Counted from the stretch's first letter, positions 36,862 to 46,447 are shown. The stretch is DNA of 64,000 bases from CAWFZT01 sp963820415 (GCA_963820415.1 CAWFZT010000005.1:248001-312000); one strand, 5' to 3'. Program-made: numbers and translations. The notes: generated from the sequence alone by a model not told the origin.

Positions 36862-37636
36862 TCCACGCTCCGAAGACCGGAAACAGGATTTACAGGATGT
36901 TCATGATCAGGATTTTATCCACGTTCATACATCCTGTTCCATTTTTTTAAACCTACAGGTTCTGACCCAATATATTATCGCACATTTCCAGCGCGCCAAA
37001 AAGCGTATCCCATTATTCCCCAAAGGCAGGTGATCCTGTTACGGCGTCTTAAATGTGAACGTCTGTGACCACAGGCTGGGCCCGTTGGCGCCTTCGGCGC
37101 GCACGCCAGTAGAGAACATAAATGAATGTACCGTTATTAATTCTGACCTCTGCCCATGCCAATCCTGCTATTTATGCCTGTTGGGTCTCAATGCCCTGAT
37201 GGGCGTTTATTGATTCTGACCAAGTCGTAATGGTATCAACTGCTGCAGAGAAATTGGACAACTCAAGACAGATTGAGCGTTTTTAGCCGGAAATTGGGTG
37301 AAAATATGTTTAGGGGGGTATAAGCTCCTCTTTCACCAACGTCAGAAGCATTTACCTCGGACCTTATCATGCAGTAATCGCCGTGGCGCACCTATTTGAG
37401 GGCTACCTGACATCTCTGATATGGAGAAAGGTGGTGTCCGGTCCTTATGATTGTGAAATGCCGAAACATATGAGGATAATATTTTTTTTATAAATTACCC
37501 GTTGCCCAACGGGTTGCGTCAGCAACAAGTACAGGATTTGGCGAGAAAAACCGAAAAAGACGACCCTGCAATCGGGGCTGAAATCCTGGAAGAGTGGCGA
37601 AGCCCACCCTTACCCCTTTTATCTTATATTGCTGCT
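36862..37636. other. Intergenic, no supported gene
   Basis: No gene is recognised. There is a palindrome CCCGTTGCCCAACGGG (37498-37513), containing the same GCCCAAC/GTTGGGC box seen in the attC-like site, and the third copy of the 23-base dispersed motif (37451-37473) next to it. Open frames here lack ribosome sites or family signals. Confidence 0.45.
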
Positions 37637-38128
37637 CTATTGCGATAAGAACCCGTCTGAAAAAGTTGTAAAAAAGCCCATGCTCACAATAGAGATGATT
37701 ACACCGATGACCAGTATCAAATAAAATAACCACCAATTCACAGGCGATTTCTTCAATTGTGCACAAATTGCTATTGTTACCGCAAAAACGATTAGAGAAT
37801 AAACCATACCCAGAATTGGAACGAATATCAACCAGAGCGAATAACCCAAGATTAATTGAATAACTAAGCTGATAATCAGGATAATGAACAAGAAATAATT
37901 GAGACTTCTTGGTATCTTCCATGAAAATACCTGTATCATACCCGCGGCCATTCCACCGATTGTGCCACCGAAAATTCCAAATACTGGGAAAAATCCAAGG
38001 GGATCCCACTTCACACCTACTGCCATGAGAATAATTGCAATGCTGTTTCCTAAAAACACACCAGCTAATAGTAAAAGCAACACTAGACCCCAATTTTTAT
38101 TTTCATTGGCTGGTTTTAGGCTGGTCAT
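37637..38128 (-). CDS. Orphan multi-pass membrane protein
   Basis: 163 residues with four membrane segments: WGLVLLLLLAGVFLGNSIAII, a Gly-rich pair (FGIFGGTIGGMAAGM), YFLFIILIISLVIQLILGYSL followed by WLIFVPILGMVYSLIVFAVT, and WWLFYLILVIGVIISIV. Not recognised. The downstream GTTGGGC box and 23-base motif, and the upstream 63-bp repeat, are shared with the orphan genes at 30-31.6 kb. AT-rich. Its placement beside repeats suggests a mobile cassette. Confidence 0.6.
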   Translation of the reverse strand: MTSLKPANENKNWGLVLLLLLAGVFLGNSIAIILMAVGVKWDPLGFFPVFGIFGGTIGGMAAGMIQVFSWKIPRSLNYFLFIILIISLVIQLILGYSLWLIFVPILGMVYSLIVFAVTIAICAQLKKSPVNWWLFYLILVIGVIISIVSMGFFTTFSDGFLSQ

Positions 38129-38217
38129 ACTGTTATTGGTCTGTTATCTATTCGTGCCTACTTTCTTTGTCGTTTTCTTTTCGTAAGTTCTTAAAAAGAA
38201 AGTGAATACAAGAATCA

Positions 38218-38280
38218 CGCTTCTCCTACCCAAATTTATTATATTCTTTCTTTCTAAAAAGATAATACAAATGACCGACA
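38218..38280 (-). repeat. 65-bp upstream repeat, copy 2
   Basis: Matches 31766-31830 (CTTCTCCTACCCAAATTTAT ... AAAGATAATACAAATGAC). On the minus strand it holds ATATAATA, upstream of the orphan membrane gene ending at 38128. Confidence 0.5.
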
Positions 38281-38300
38281 TCAATCAATTTCCGAAAGTA

Positions 38301-39615
38301 GTGTAAACTATTTTCTGTAAAATTCAGGACCTTAACAAAAAGTAGTAGGTCAGGTTATCCTTACGGTTACCACACCAAAAAGGAGTAACACATGACCTAC
38401 CAAAATAATTTTACCTTACAGCCTGAAATCATGGAACAGATCGCTGGCCAAGGATTGGAATATTTGCCGGAATTGATCCGCATTGTGATCAACTCGGCCA
38501 TGCAAGTCGAGCGGCAGAAGTATCTCGGAGCAAGCCCATTTGAGAGTTCCCTTGAACGGCGTGGCCATGCGAATGGCTATAAGCCCAAAACAGTCAAAAC
38601 CCGACTGGGGGAAGTCACGTTCGAAGCGCCACAGGTACGGGAAGGTGGTTTCTACCCGGAGGCTCTGGAGAAAGGACTACACAGCAAGCGGGCGTTGAAG
38701 CTCACACTGGCCGAATTGTACGTCCAGGGTGAATCTACCCGCAAAGTCTCGGCAATTACCGAGCAGTTATGCGGCACGGAAGTCTCGTCGTCACAGGTTA
38801 GCCGGGCAGCCTTCTTGTTGGACGAGACCATGGAAGCCTGGCGCAAACGACCCTTAGGCGAGATAGTGTACCTGACCTTGGTTGCTCGCTATGACAGGGT
38901 GCGCCAAGATGGGCAAATCCGGAATGCGGCCATTTTGATTGCCAGTGGGATTAGCTGGCGGGCAAAGGGAGCATTCTGGGAGCGGCAGTCTCGATCAGCG
39001 AGCAGGAAGTTCACTGGCGATCTTTCCTGAAAAGCCTGGTAGCTCACGCTTTGCGCGGCGTGCAGCTCATCTCTAGTGACGACCAATTGGGCTTGAAAGC
39101 AGCCTGTCTGGCGGTTTTCGGCAGCATTCCGTGGCAGCGCTGCCAATTCCACCTCCAACAGAACGCCAGTGCTTATGTACCCCGTCGAGATATGCTGGCC
39201 GAAATGGGTGACGGCATTCGCACCATTTTCAATGCCCCAGACCGGGCGAACGTCAAAATTTACCTGGCCAAAGCGGTCCAGAAGTACGCCAGAACCGCTT
39301 CTTGCCTGGCTGACTGGATGGAAAAGAACATTCCGGAGGGTTTGACCATCTTCTCTTTTCCGTCTGAACACCGGCGCAGGATCCGTACGTCCAACGGCTC
39401 GGAACGGGTAAACAAGAAGATACACCGTTGCGGACAAGTCGTCAGTATTTTCCCCAATGAGAGTGCCTGCGTCTGATCAGCGCCATCCTGATGGAGATCG
39501 ACGAAATGTGGCAGACCGGCAAGATTTACTTGACCATTTAGATATTAAATTCTTAAGGTTCTTTGACAACTTCAAAAGGTCACCTGGCCAATTCTACAGA
39601 AAAAGGATTGTACAA
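38301..39615 (+). mobile_element. IS256-like insertion sequence, degenerate
   Basis: The left end TGTAAACTATTTTCTGTAAAA and the complement of the right end TGTACAATCCTTTTTCTGTAG are imperfect terminal repeats. Both share TTTTCTGTA.AATT and flank one transposase gene. About 1.3 kb, the normal size for the family. Target duplications are not clear, so the exact ends are approximate. Confidence 0.7.
38392..39541 (+). pseudogene. IS256-family (Transposase_mut) transposase, two frameshifts
   Basis: Joined frames give about 382 residues typical of IS256 mutator transposases: RRGHANGYKPKTVKTRLGEV, LYVQGESTRKVSAITEQLCG, then a shift near 38965 into ILGAAVSISEQEVHWRSFLK, GVQLISSDDQLGLKAA (second Asp), RCQFHLQQNA, and TSNGSERVNKKIHRCGQVV (Glu). 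A second shift near 39455 restores LRLISAILMEIDEMW. The first catalytic Asp, expected in YL.LDARY, is valine here (LVARYDRVR). With two shifts and a lost catalytic residue it is inactive, unless the shifts are errors. Confidence 0.8.
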
Positions 39616-39645
39616 TTCATCATCTACGTCCCCAATGCCTCTTAA

Positions 39646-39849
39646 TCCATAGAGGTCGACATGAATAGACTTCCTGGGCAGATTACGGCCTGGTGGTATT
39701 ATCCTAGAAACGGCAGGTCGTATCATATTGGAGAGATTAATAACCTCGGGACAAAGTCGTCCATTACACCCATAGCTGGACACGATTGGGTACTAGTTTT
39801 AGATAAGTTGGTTGCTAATTCTCCGGAACCCGGAAGCATTTTAGCTTGA
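39646..39849 (+). pseudogene. Collagen-binding-domain fragment (DUF4038/GH140-type C-terminus)
   Basis: The open frame IEVDMNRLPGQITAWWYYPR, followed by GEINNLGTKSSITPIAGHDW and VLVLDKL, matches the small C-terminal domain (PF12904-like: WYDPRTG ... F.PP...DWVLVLD) that follows GH140/DUF4038 barrels. Only this domain remains, right beside the IS256-like element, which probably displaced the rest of the gene. The ATG at 39661 has no ribosome site. Its end overlaps the transaldolase-like gene on the other strand. Confidence 0.6.
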
Positions 39850-40899
39850 GGATGATGATTGTCTTTCGGCGATCAATCCAAGTACTCTAGTCCAGCTTGA
39901 AATGAACATACTACGGAAGAGGCGAACCGGACCGAAATCCTCAAATTCATCGATTTCTAACCCGTCATCCTCATAACCGCGTTTGAAATCAGGAAGTTTT
40001 TCCATCAATTCATCGATGACTTGGTGAGGGACAGGGTTAAACAGGCGGTAGACGACCGGTGGATCTTGTTCTAATAATTTATCAGCAGTCCCTTCCCAGT
40101 TAATCGTACAACATACCTTACCTCCAACCATTTCAATAAAATGGTGTAAACCGCGTGCTCCGCCAGCAATAAATATACCCGGATAACCTCGTTCTTCAAT
40201 GATCATATATAGTTTCCTGGCGATAGCCAGACCTGCTTGCCAGAGTACATCAGGTGAAATGTCAATCTTGTTTTGCTCAACTTCGTTTTTCAAATAGTCA
40301 TCATAGATACCGGCAATGTGAGATATGTATAACTTTGGAGTCTTACCCGAGCGCTTGCTTGCTTTCATATAACATTCGCATAAGACAATGCCTTGCTTGA
40401 TGCCGAATATTTCTGTGGCATTTAGCGGAATATCCTTGCCAACCAAATATTCCATTGCTGCCAATCCTGTTTTTGTAGTGGGTATCTTGCAACAAATATT
40501 TGGAGCCACTTTCCGATTCTCGAGCGCCTCACGGATGATCACATCTGGGTCGTTTTCATGTATAGGGTCGCCTTGGATGCTGACGAAACCACGCTGTCCA
40601 TTCGTTGCCTTGAATATTGGCAAGAATTTCTCGGAAATGGGGCCAACTATCTTACGTTGGAAGGTCGTTGCTACCTCGTCAATATCTTTTGATTCATTCA
40701 ACGCCTTATCCAAGATATTTATTGCATATTGACCTTCGTCTGAATGGTCAATCATTTTTTGGCCATAGGAGGGATTGTTGGTACATCCAGTGGCGCCGTT
40801 GGCAATTGCCCAATCAGCCTGTTCGCGGGTGGGGTTATTAATCCAAAATTCAGTTGGGGTCTGTCTTGCTACTCGGATAAAATATGGTTCTTTCATCAT
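39841..40899 (-). CDS. Transaldolase-family protein
   Basis: 352 residues from the ATG at 40899, eight bases after GGAGG; the open frame begins at 40911. TIM-barrel signature: GATGCTNNPSYG near the start and NICCKIPTTKTGLAAMEYLV, the strand with the Schiff-base lysine of the transaldolase/fructose-6-phosphate aldolase family. It is longer than FSA (220) and has a distinct C-terminus with DGLEIDEFEDFGPV. It probably cleaves or makes a ketose phosphate in the sugar pathway of this gene group. It lies 112 bases from the lyxose isomerase-like gene, on the same strand. Confidence 0.8.
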   Translation of the reverse strand: MMKEPYFIRVARQTPTEFWINNPTREQADWAIANGATGCTNNPSYGQKMIDHSDEGQYAINILDKALNESKDIDEVATTFQRKIVGPISEKFLPIFKATNGQRGFVSIQGDPIHENDPDVIIREALENRKVAPNICCKIPTTKTGLAAMEYLVGKDIPLNATEIFGIKQGIVLCECYMKASKRSGKTPKLYISHIAGIYDDYLKNEVEQNKIDISPDVLWQAGLAIARKLYMIIEERGYPGIFIAGGARGLHHFIEMVGGKVCCTINWEGTADKLLEQDPPVVYRLFNPVPHQVIDELMEKLPDFKRGYEDDGLEIDEFEDFGPVRLFRSMFISSWTRVLGLIAERQSSSSS

Positions 40900-41011
40900 G
40901 GGCGCCTCCATGTATTTTGTTAACCCATCCGAGAATTTTATTACGGTGCGATTAACTGGCCATCCAACGTGCCAGTTTGAGCGGGTGTGAGACTTTATAA
41001 ATCATCCACCA

Positions 41012-41578
41012 TCAATCCGAGTCTAAAATCATTGTTTGACGCTTGACATTTGTATCTGTAAATACATCGCGCAGATCAATTGCCTTTGTAGAAAAGCTCC
41101 AAACGACTGCGCCATGCGGCCCAGCCTGAAACCAATGTGGCAAATTGGGTGGAAAAGTGACCTGCTCACCTGGTTCAAGGATATATTCATGCCAGACAGT
41201 ATAAGTCGCCTTCCGGTGTCCTGGAGGGTGCCCCTTGGGATGCTTTGACGGTTCTCCCACTCCGTAGAGAAAAAGCGTTCCCCATTCACAGCGGAATGTT
41301 TCTTCTTTGCCAGCATACTCCCCCAAACTTGGATGTTTATGTTCAGGTTCACACTGATTTGGAAATATGATGAGTAACTTTACGCCGATCTTTTCTGTAT
41401 TTACTAAAGTCAGAATTTGAACCCCACTTAATTCGAGCTCGCTCAAACCTAAGTCGGCCACCTCGATTTTTTCTAACTCTTCAGGGCGAATGAATATCCC
41501 TGTCTGACATAAAAGCTCCTTCGCTCGCCTCTGAGCGTTTTCATAATCCGTTCGTGTAATCAAAGTAATGCACTCCAA
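41012..41578 (-). CDS. D-lyxose ketol-isomerase-like cupin
   Basis: About 188 residues. Cupin metal site EPEHKHPSLGEYAGKEETFRC (His, His, Glu), then WGTLFLYGVGEPS, LEPGEQVTFPPNLPHWFQAG and the last ligand in PHW. This pattern is that of D-lyxose/D-mannose isomerases (YdaE type), which interconvert D-lyxose and D-xylulose. The frame starts at a TTG (41578); another TTG at 41563 sits better behind GGAG. It overlaps the preceding epimerase gene by 19 bases. Confidence 0.82.
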   Translation of the reverse strand: MECITLITRTDYENAQRRAKELLCQTGIFIRPEELEKIEVADLGLSELELSGVQILTLVNTEKIGVKLLIIFPNQCEPEHKHPSLGEYAGKEETFRCEWGTLFLYGVGEPSKHPKGHPPGHRKATYTVWHEYILEPGEQVTFPPNLPHWFQAGPHGAVVWSFSTKAIDLRDVFTDTNVKRQTMILDSD

Positions 41579-42519
41579 AGATGCTTAAAGGTGTTCGATG
41601 GATTGCCATCTGCGATAAGAGTATTCAGTTGTTCCATTCCAATTTTTTGCACAAATTTCTCGGCTGATTTAATGATCGAAATTGCTGCACTATTATTTTC
41701 TACCGGGTTGACCCCACGCGAATAAACATCATAAGACAACCATCCTTTCCAATCCAGCCGATCAAGGTAGTACATGGTCTCGATTAAATCCCATAAGTTT
41801 ATCGAGCCAGGAAGCATATCCCAATCCCATTCACGGCCATTATCATTGAAATGGACATAGAATAGGCGGCCGGTTTGAGCTGCAAATGTTGCGACTTCAG
41901 CCGGAGTCTCCTTAGCGATTAAGGCGTGCCCCACATCCATAGTCACGCCCAAATTTGGTGAATCAAGCCGTTGACATAAGTAAAGGGCCCTTCCCATATC
42001 CCCCAAAATATTATAATTGCGAGATTCGTTTAACTTGTATTCCAGACTCAACCGTACATCTTGCCGGTGCTTCAGCCCTTCTGCGATTCCTTCTTCGAGC
42101 CAACCCCATTGCTTGAGGTAATCTACCTCAAAACAATAATTATGACCATCAATCAAAGGGCAGCATGAAACCATGTATGACCCTAATTCTGCAGAAATGT
42201 CCATTGCAATTCTTAATTCGTCAGTAGCTTCTGATCTTATCCTGGGATCTGGTGAGGTAAAAGAACCTGATTCCCATTGTTTAAGCGACTTAACATTTAG
42301 ATTAACCGCCGATACCATCAATCCACTTTCTTTAACCAATTGAATTGTCTTACCGATATCCATAAATTCAGTCGGGTAAACAATTTCAATCCCTTCAACT
42401 CCGTCTACTTGTTTTGCCATTGCTAATCGTTGTTCGAGATCTTTTGAGGGTTGATATTCGTGAAATCGGTCGGCTGTATGCCCGAGCATCCCTAACATCA
42501 CTGAGTGCTTTATTTCCAT
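41560..42519 (-). CDS. Sugar phosphate isomerase/epimerase (xylose isomerase-like TIM barrel)
   Basis: 319 residues from the ATG at 42519 behind GGGGAG. AP-endonuclease-2 family: VDGVEGIEIVYPTEF at the second strand, the metal-binding Glu in LSLEYKLNE, Asp/His in MDVGHALIAKE and FYVHFNDNGREWDWD, and WLSYDVYSRG near the end. These enzymes isomerise or epimerise sugars and inositols; the substrate is not set by sequence. It overlaps the lyxose isomerase-like gene, so the two steps are likely consecutive. Confidence 0.85.
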   Translation of the reverse strand: MEIKHSVMLGMLGHTADRFHEYQPSKDLEQRLAMAKQVDGVEGIEIVYPTEFMDIGKTIQLVKESGLMVSAVNLNVKSLKQWESGSFTSPDPRIRSEATDELRIAMDISAELGSYMVSCCPLIDGHNYCFEVDYLKQWGWLEEGIAEGLKHRQDVRLSLEYKLNESRNYNILGDMGRALYLCQRLDSPNLGVTMDVGHALIAKETPAEVATFAAQTGRLFYVHFNDNGREWDWDMLPGSINLWDLIETMYYLDRLDWKGWLSYDVYSRGVNPVENNSAAISIIKSAEKFVQKIGMEQLNTLIADGNPSNTFKHLWSALL

Positions 42520-42571
42520 AAATCTATTGCTCCCCAACGTTTGAAATTTCTAAATGATTACATGTTTTAGA

Positions 42572-43384
42572 TTAAATACATAGCATCTTGCGAGCTTCAG
42601 CAGGCGATGCTATTTCTAGGCCGAGTTCACCAGCTATTCGAACAAGCCGCTCAATCAATTGAGCATTGCTTTTTGCTAGATTTCCTCGCCGGTAATATGG
42701 ATTGTCTTCAAATCCAGCCCGAACATGTCCACCGAGATTCATAGCCAGGGTCGATATCCATAGATCGTATCCGCCATGAGCGGCCCCACACCATAGAGAA
42801 TTGGGAGGAATCGATTCACTGAGGAAAAGGAGGTTCTTAGCAGAAGCTGCCATTGCCCATTTTTGACCCAAGAGAAAAGTGTATAAAAATGGAGGATCGA
42901 TCCAGCCTTTTGAAGCCAATTCTACGGTAGAAGCAATCATACCAACTTCAAAGATGGCTATATCAGGCTTAATGTGACGGCGATGCATTTCCTGGGCCCA
43001 AAAATCGATGTCCTGAGGAGAATTTATATATACATCTCTCTCAAAGTTCACTGATCCGGGATTTAATGATGCCATTTCGATATCTGCCTGCAAAGAAACC
43101 GATCGTTCTAAAGGCGTGAGTGTGTTAATGCCGCCAGTAGAACCCTCAATGATAATATTACATCGCTCACGGATCAATCTGACCGTACGCTTGAAGGCTG
43201 AAAGCTGAACTGTGGGTTGCCCTTTTTCATCCCAAACATGTAAGTGGACTATGTTTGCACCTGCATTGTAGGACCTTACCACTTCATTTGCGATCCCTTC
43301 AGGAGATAAATCCAGGCCAGGGATTTCAGCAGCTATAATTGATGGTATACAAGGAGCAACTGTTACAAGGAGTTTACCATTCAT
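42572..43384 (-). CDS. BKACE (beta-keto acid cleavage) family enzyme
   Basis: 270 residues of the DUF849/3-keto-5-aminohexanoate cleavage family: AGANIVHLHVWDEKGQP (zinc His pair HLH), IIIEGSTGG, MASLNPGSVNF and PDIAIFEVGMI, then NLGGHVRAGFEDNPYYRRG with the Arg/Glu of the active site. BKACE enzymes condense a beta-keto acid with acetyl-CoA. Start ATG follows GAGGG. In this group it may handle a keto acid produced from sugar oxidation. Confidence 0.88.
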   Translation of the reverse strand: MNGKLLVTVAPCIPSIIAAEIPGLDLSPEGIANEVVRSYNAGANIVHLHVWDEKGQPTVQLSAFKRTVRLIRERCNIIIEGSTGGINTLTPLERSVSLQADIEMASLNPGSVNFERDVYINSPQDIDFWAQEMHRRHIKPDIAIFEVGMIASTVELASKGWIDPPFLYTFLLGQKWAMAASAKNLLFLSESIPPNSLWCGAAHGGYDLWISTLAMNLGGHVRAGFEDNPYYRRGNLAKSNAQLIERLVRIAGELGLEIASPAEARKMLCI

Positions 43385-43469
43385 AAAGGTTTTCCCTCTT
43401 TATTCGATGTAAAGATACATCGATTAATTTAATCTCATTACTTCTATCAATATTCCTCATGGCAATCTG

Positions 43470-44365
43470 ATTAGTTAGTTCAAGGATAAGCTCAATATTT
43501 CAGAGCGGATTGATATATTTGATCCGGCCTCTATAGGATCTGGGATGATATCAAAGAAAGCACCACAGGAATGCATAAAAAGTTTGGTCTTCGTTCGTAA
43601 ATGAATAAATTCATATATTCTTTTATGGCATGGCTTGATAAATTTGCGGTACATTTTTGGATATGATTAATCCGGTCTGTGTTACTATGTCATCTCCTTG
43701 ACACACGACTTGTACTTGATCGCCGACTGCAGCCAGATACACATCCCATAATCCAATTATTATTTCTGTGATCTTTTCCACCAGGACCGATGTAAATTCT
43801 GAATTTGTAGAAAGATCGATCAGAAAATTCTCATAACCGCGTAATTTTACCGCCTTTTCAAATGGACCACGACACATAATATCAATAATAATGGCCTAAT
43901 CGGAAGTCTCATAAAGTTTATTCAACTCTTCCTTCAACCTGTTGTCCGGATTGGGTCATAAGGATCTGGCCAAATAATTTTTCCTAGCGTATCAATTGAA
44001 GCATCGACCAGGGAAACAGCCATTAAACTGTAATCGTATCCAACCCTCTTCCAAAGGATATGATCCTCATCATAAAAACTGTCGTCGGGCATTATTTTCG
44101 CCACTGAACTAAGCGGTGATTTTTTCATATATATAGTACGAAAGTCAATTACATGGTGTTGTAAAAAATCTTACGGCAGTTTCGCGGTCCACTGATGAAT
44201 ATGGGACAATTGGAGTTGAAGATCAGGATTTAATTTCAGATATTTCCGTAAATTCTCATAAGCCGGATAAGTAATGCTCGTAACCGTCGTCCATGCTAAA
44301 TCTATAGGGACTTTATCAGGCTCTCTATGATTAATAGCGATTGTTACTCTTTCACGCGAGTTCAT
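43470..44365 (-). pseudogene. UroD-like (methyltransferase-type) pseudogene
   Basis: Pieces in order: MNSRERVTIAINHREPDKVP (start, ATG at 44365), DSFYDEDHILWKRVGYDYSL, RGYENFLIDLSTNSEF, VYLAAVGDQVQVVCQGDDIV, PQIYQAMP, then, in another frame, LFMHSCGAFFDIIPDPIEAG. Together they cover most of a UroD-superfamily protein of the type next to corrinoid or sugar genes. Several stops and frame changes show it is dead. An intact family member lies at 62035-63141. Confidence 0.75.
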
Positions 44366-44416
44366 ATTGATTTAGAAGAATGGTAAGTTTTTTTGCCTGT
44401 TTATACAATTACCAAT

Positions 44417-45274
44417 TTAGGGATTTAACCTGGATTCGCTTATCCATAACATGGCTAATAAGGTTTTATATACTCTCAAGAAATCATCGTTTGAATAAGA
44501 AACCGTTCGATCGCCATTATATTGCACTTCTGGCATCCATGAAGCGTACCAGGCTATCTGACGGTCATTGAAATCCACTTCTAGTTTTATCGGTTTATCA
44601 AATCGGCTTGGCTGTATTTCGCCAATACGTTCTACTGCGTGAAAGGCAGCTTGACGAATACACTGGCGAGCTTTTTCCAAAGGCAGGCAGCGCGTGCAAT
44701 AACGGGATAGCGCGTATTTTACAATTGCCGTTTCTATTTTTTCGCCGCTCCAGGTTCTCATCTCATCACATATTACATTATCTCCTGTAATTAGAACAGT
44801 TGGGATATTAAAATACCCTGCCAGCACCGCGGTTAATTGACTTTCCCCAACTGGCTCACTGTTCACACGCACTTCCCTTAATAGAGGCCAGTCCAATACA
44901 TGGCTGAGGACTCCCGATTGTCCAGCGCGGGCGTGCATTGCGATCAGAAAAGCTGCATCATAAGATGAATTGAGATCCTCGTATTCATAAAAGATGATGG
45001 GCATCCCACGTACTACCTCAACCGATGGATGCAGCTCATCTAGAACTATATTGCGATAGTCGAGGCCGTGGGAATCGTGTAAAACGAACTCAGTTGCGCC
45101 CGCTTTTATTGCTCCTTCTACCGCGGCGTTGACATCTCCAGTGAGCCAGGAGCGGGCCTTCAGGTAGTCTGGAGTTGCCTCGGGATCACCCACTTTGTTT
45201 CTTGGATACCCAGTTTCCCGGCTGGTAACAATACCCGATGCTCCCTCCATATCTACGGATATTAATATTTTCAT
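44417..45274 (-). CDS. M55 family D-aminopeptidase (DppA-like)
   Basis: 285 residues. The opening MKILISVDMEGASGIV gives the zinc ligands D8 and E10; HDSHG and HARAG supply the histidines, and VGESQLTAVLAGYFNIPTVL, LITGDN and the C-terminal helices are typical of the M55 family. These enzymes release D-amino acids from small peptides and form decamers. Start ATG lies 8 bases after AAAGGAT. It is the first gene of the minus-strand group that includes the BKACE and sugar genes, but its link to that pathway is unclear. Confidence 0.9.
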   Translation of the reverse strand: MKILISVDMEGASGIVTSRETGYPRNKVGDPEATPDYLKARSWLTGDVNAAVEGAIKAGATEFVLHDSHGLDYRNIVLDELHPSVEVVRGMPIIFYEYEDLNSSYDAAFLIAMHARAGQSGVLSHVLDWPLLREVRVNSEPVGESQLTAVLAGYFNIPTVLITGDNVICDEMRTWSGEKIETAIVKYALSRYCTRCLPLEKARQCIRQAAFHAVERIGEIQPSRFDKPIKLEVDFNDRQIAWYASWMPEVQYNGDRTVSYSNDDFLRVYKTLLAMLWISESRLNP

Positions 45275-45358
45275 AGTTATCCTTTATCTAAAATACCTGG
45301 TTAAAATATGCGATTAGTTCTTTTACAAGCTTCAAAGATCGTTAATTGTCTAAACTCA

Positions 45359-45470
45359 TCCGATTGTCACTCCGTCTTTGTCCAGCCATCCCACCAACTG
45401 AGAGAAAAAGGTCTCGTAACCTGCCCAGGAAACGAATTCAGGACTTCCCCAATGAGGCGCACAATATGAG
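45359..45470 (-). pseudogene. Short C-terminal remnant of an unidentified protein
   Basis: The frame reads SYCAPHWGSPEFVSWAGYET, then FFSQLVGWLDKDGVTIG, stop. It has protein-like character but no start or upstream part. Family unknown. It lies between the M55 gene and an IS630 remnant. The rest of 45275-45644 holds nothing recognised. Confidence 0.3.
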
Positions 45471-45644
45471 GTATAGTATGACGAGGATAAGTGAAAATAA
45501 TACCAGAGGATAAAGAAGTAAATTTCTTCTTTGTCGTAGCGTCATTTCTTCTTCCCCGTTGTGGAGTAAAAATATGAAGTGGTTGTCAAACGTAAGATGT
45601 CTTACGTATTATTGTAATAATTAATAATCCAAAGTCAAGTACTA

Positions 45645-46262
45645 ATGGTCTGTCAAACATGAATCACGGGATAGAGGTGTTTTAGCTTGATCCGAGCATC
45701 GGCAGTGGTGAACCGCCAATCGACTTTGACAACTTTGGCATTTCGATCAATCTGCCAGGCTTTGACTTCTTTCTTCAAAGTGGTCTTATCCGGAATGCGC
45801 CGAGAAAGGCATTGGCGGATCAAGACACCAAATTCGATTTCAGCCCCATCCGGTGCAGCTCCGCAAGCCAGCGCAATCAGGTGTGCTTCTGCATTCCTAT
45901 CCAAGCTGTTTTGGTATTCTCGCTCTGGTTTCTTGCGATTGATGGCTTTCTCCAGTCCTCCCTCCGTAAAGGCTTTGCGGAAATTGGTCACCGTCATGGA
46001 ATTCACATCAAACGCATCACAGATGGCTTCGTATGACCAATTTGGGCCTCCTTCACTACAATCTGACTTGAGCAGAATTCTGGCTCGTTGTAATTTTCGG
46101 GCTGGCGCGCTGCCGGACAAGATTAATTTTTCAAGGTACTGGCGTTCTTCGGAGGTGAGTTTGATATAGTATTTTTGGTACATTTCCTTGATCCTTGGAG
46201 GGGTTTTTCTCCCAGGACGCAAGATCCGTGCCTATTGCGAGCTTTAGCTTTGACACACTACT
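45645..46262 (-). mobile_element. IS630-like element with internal deletion
   Basis: The ends CTAATGGTCTGTCAAAC (left) and, on the other strand, CTAGTAGTGTGTCAAAG (right) are imperfect inverted repeats flanked by TA, as in IS630/Tc1. About 620 bp instead of about 1.1 kb. It encloses one in-frame but shortened transposase gene. Confidence 0.65.
45653..46222 (-). pseudogene. IS630 transposase lacking its catalytic core
   Basis: 189 residues. The N-terminal HTH half is intact (LTSEERQYLEKLILSGSAPA, YEAICDAFDVNSMTVTNFRK). After ALACGAAPDGA the sequence jumps to the C-terminal end: FGVLIRQCLSRRIPDKTTLK, KVDWRFTTADARIKLKHLYP. The middle, with the DDE aspartates, is missing by an in-frame deletion. 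The product could still bind the ends but cannot cut, so the element would need another copy to move. Confidence 0.8.
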
Positions 46263-46408
46263 AGGCCAACGGCGAAACTCAGCATTTTCAAACGCTCGAC
46301 CAGTACTACATAAAAGGCGTTGCTCCGCTCAGGATGTCTCTCGACGGGATGTCATCCTTAATCTAAACTTAGACATCTTAAAATATCTTAATCTTTCCAA
46401 ACATCCTA

Positions 46409-46438
46409 TTGACAAGCGTACTCAATTTGTGCTATCAT
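46409..46438 (+). promoter_or_regulatory. Sigma-70-type promoter of the LacI gene
   Basis: TTGACA (46409-46414), an 18-base spacer, then TATCAT (46433-46438). Transcription would start near 46445, just before the operator array. Confidence 0.75.
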
Positions 46439-46447
46439 TTAAAACGA

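Noticed and set aside
37488..38093. 201-codon frame overlapping the orphan membrane gene
   Set aside because: Out of frame with the four-helix protein; Cys/His/Ser-rich composition of a shadow frame.
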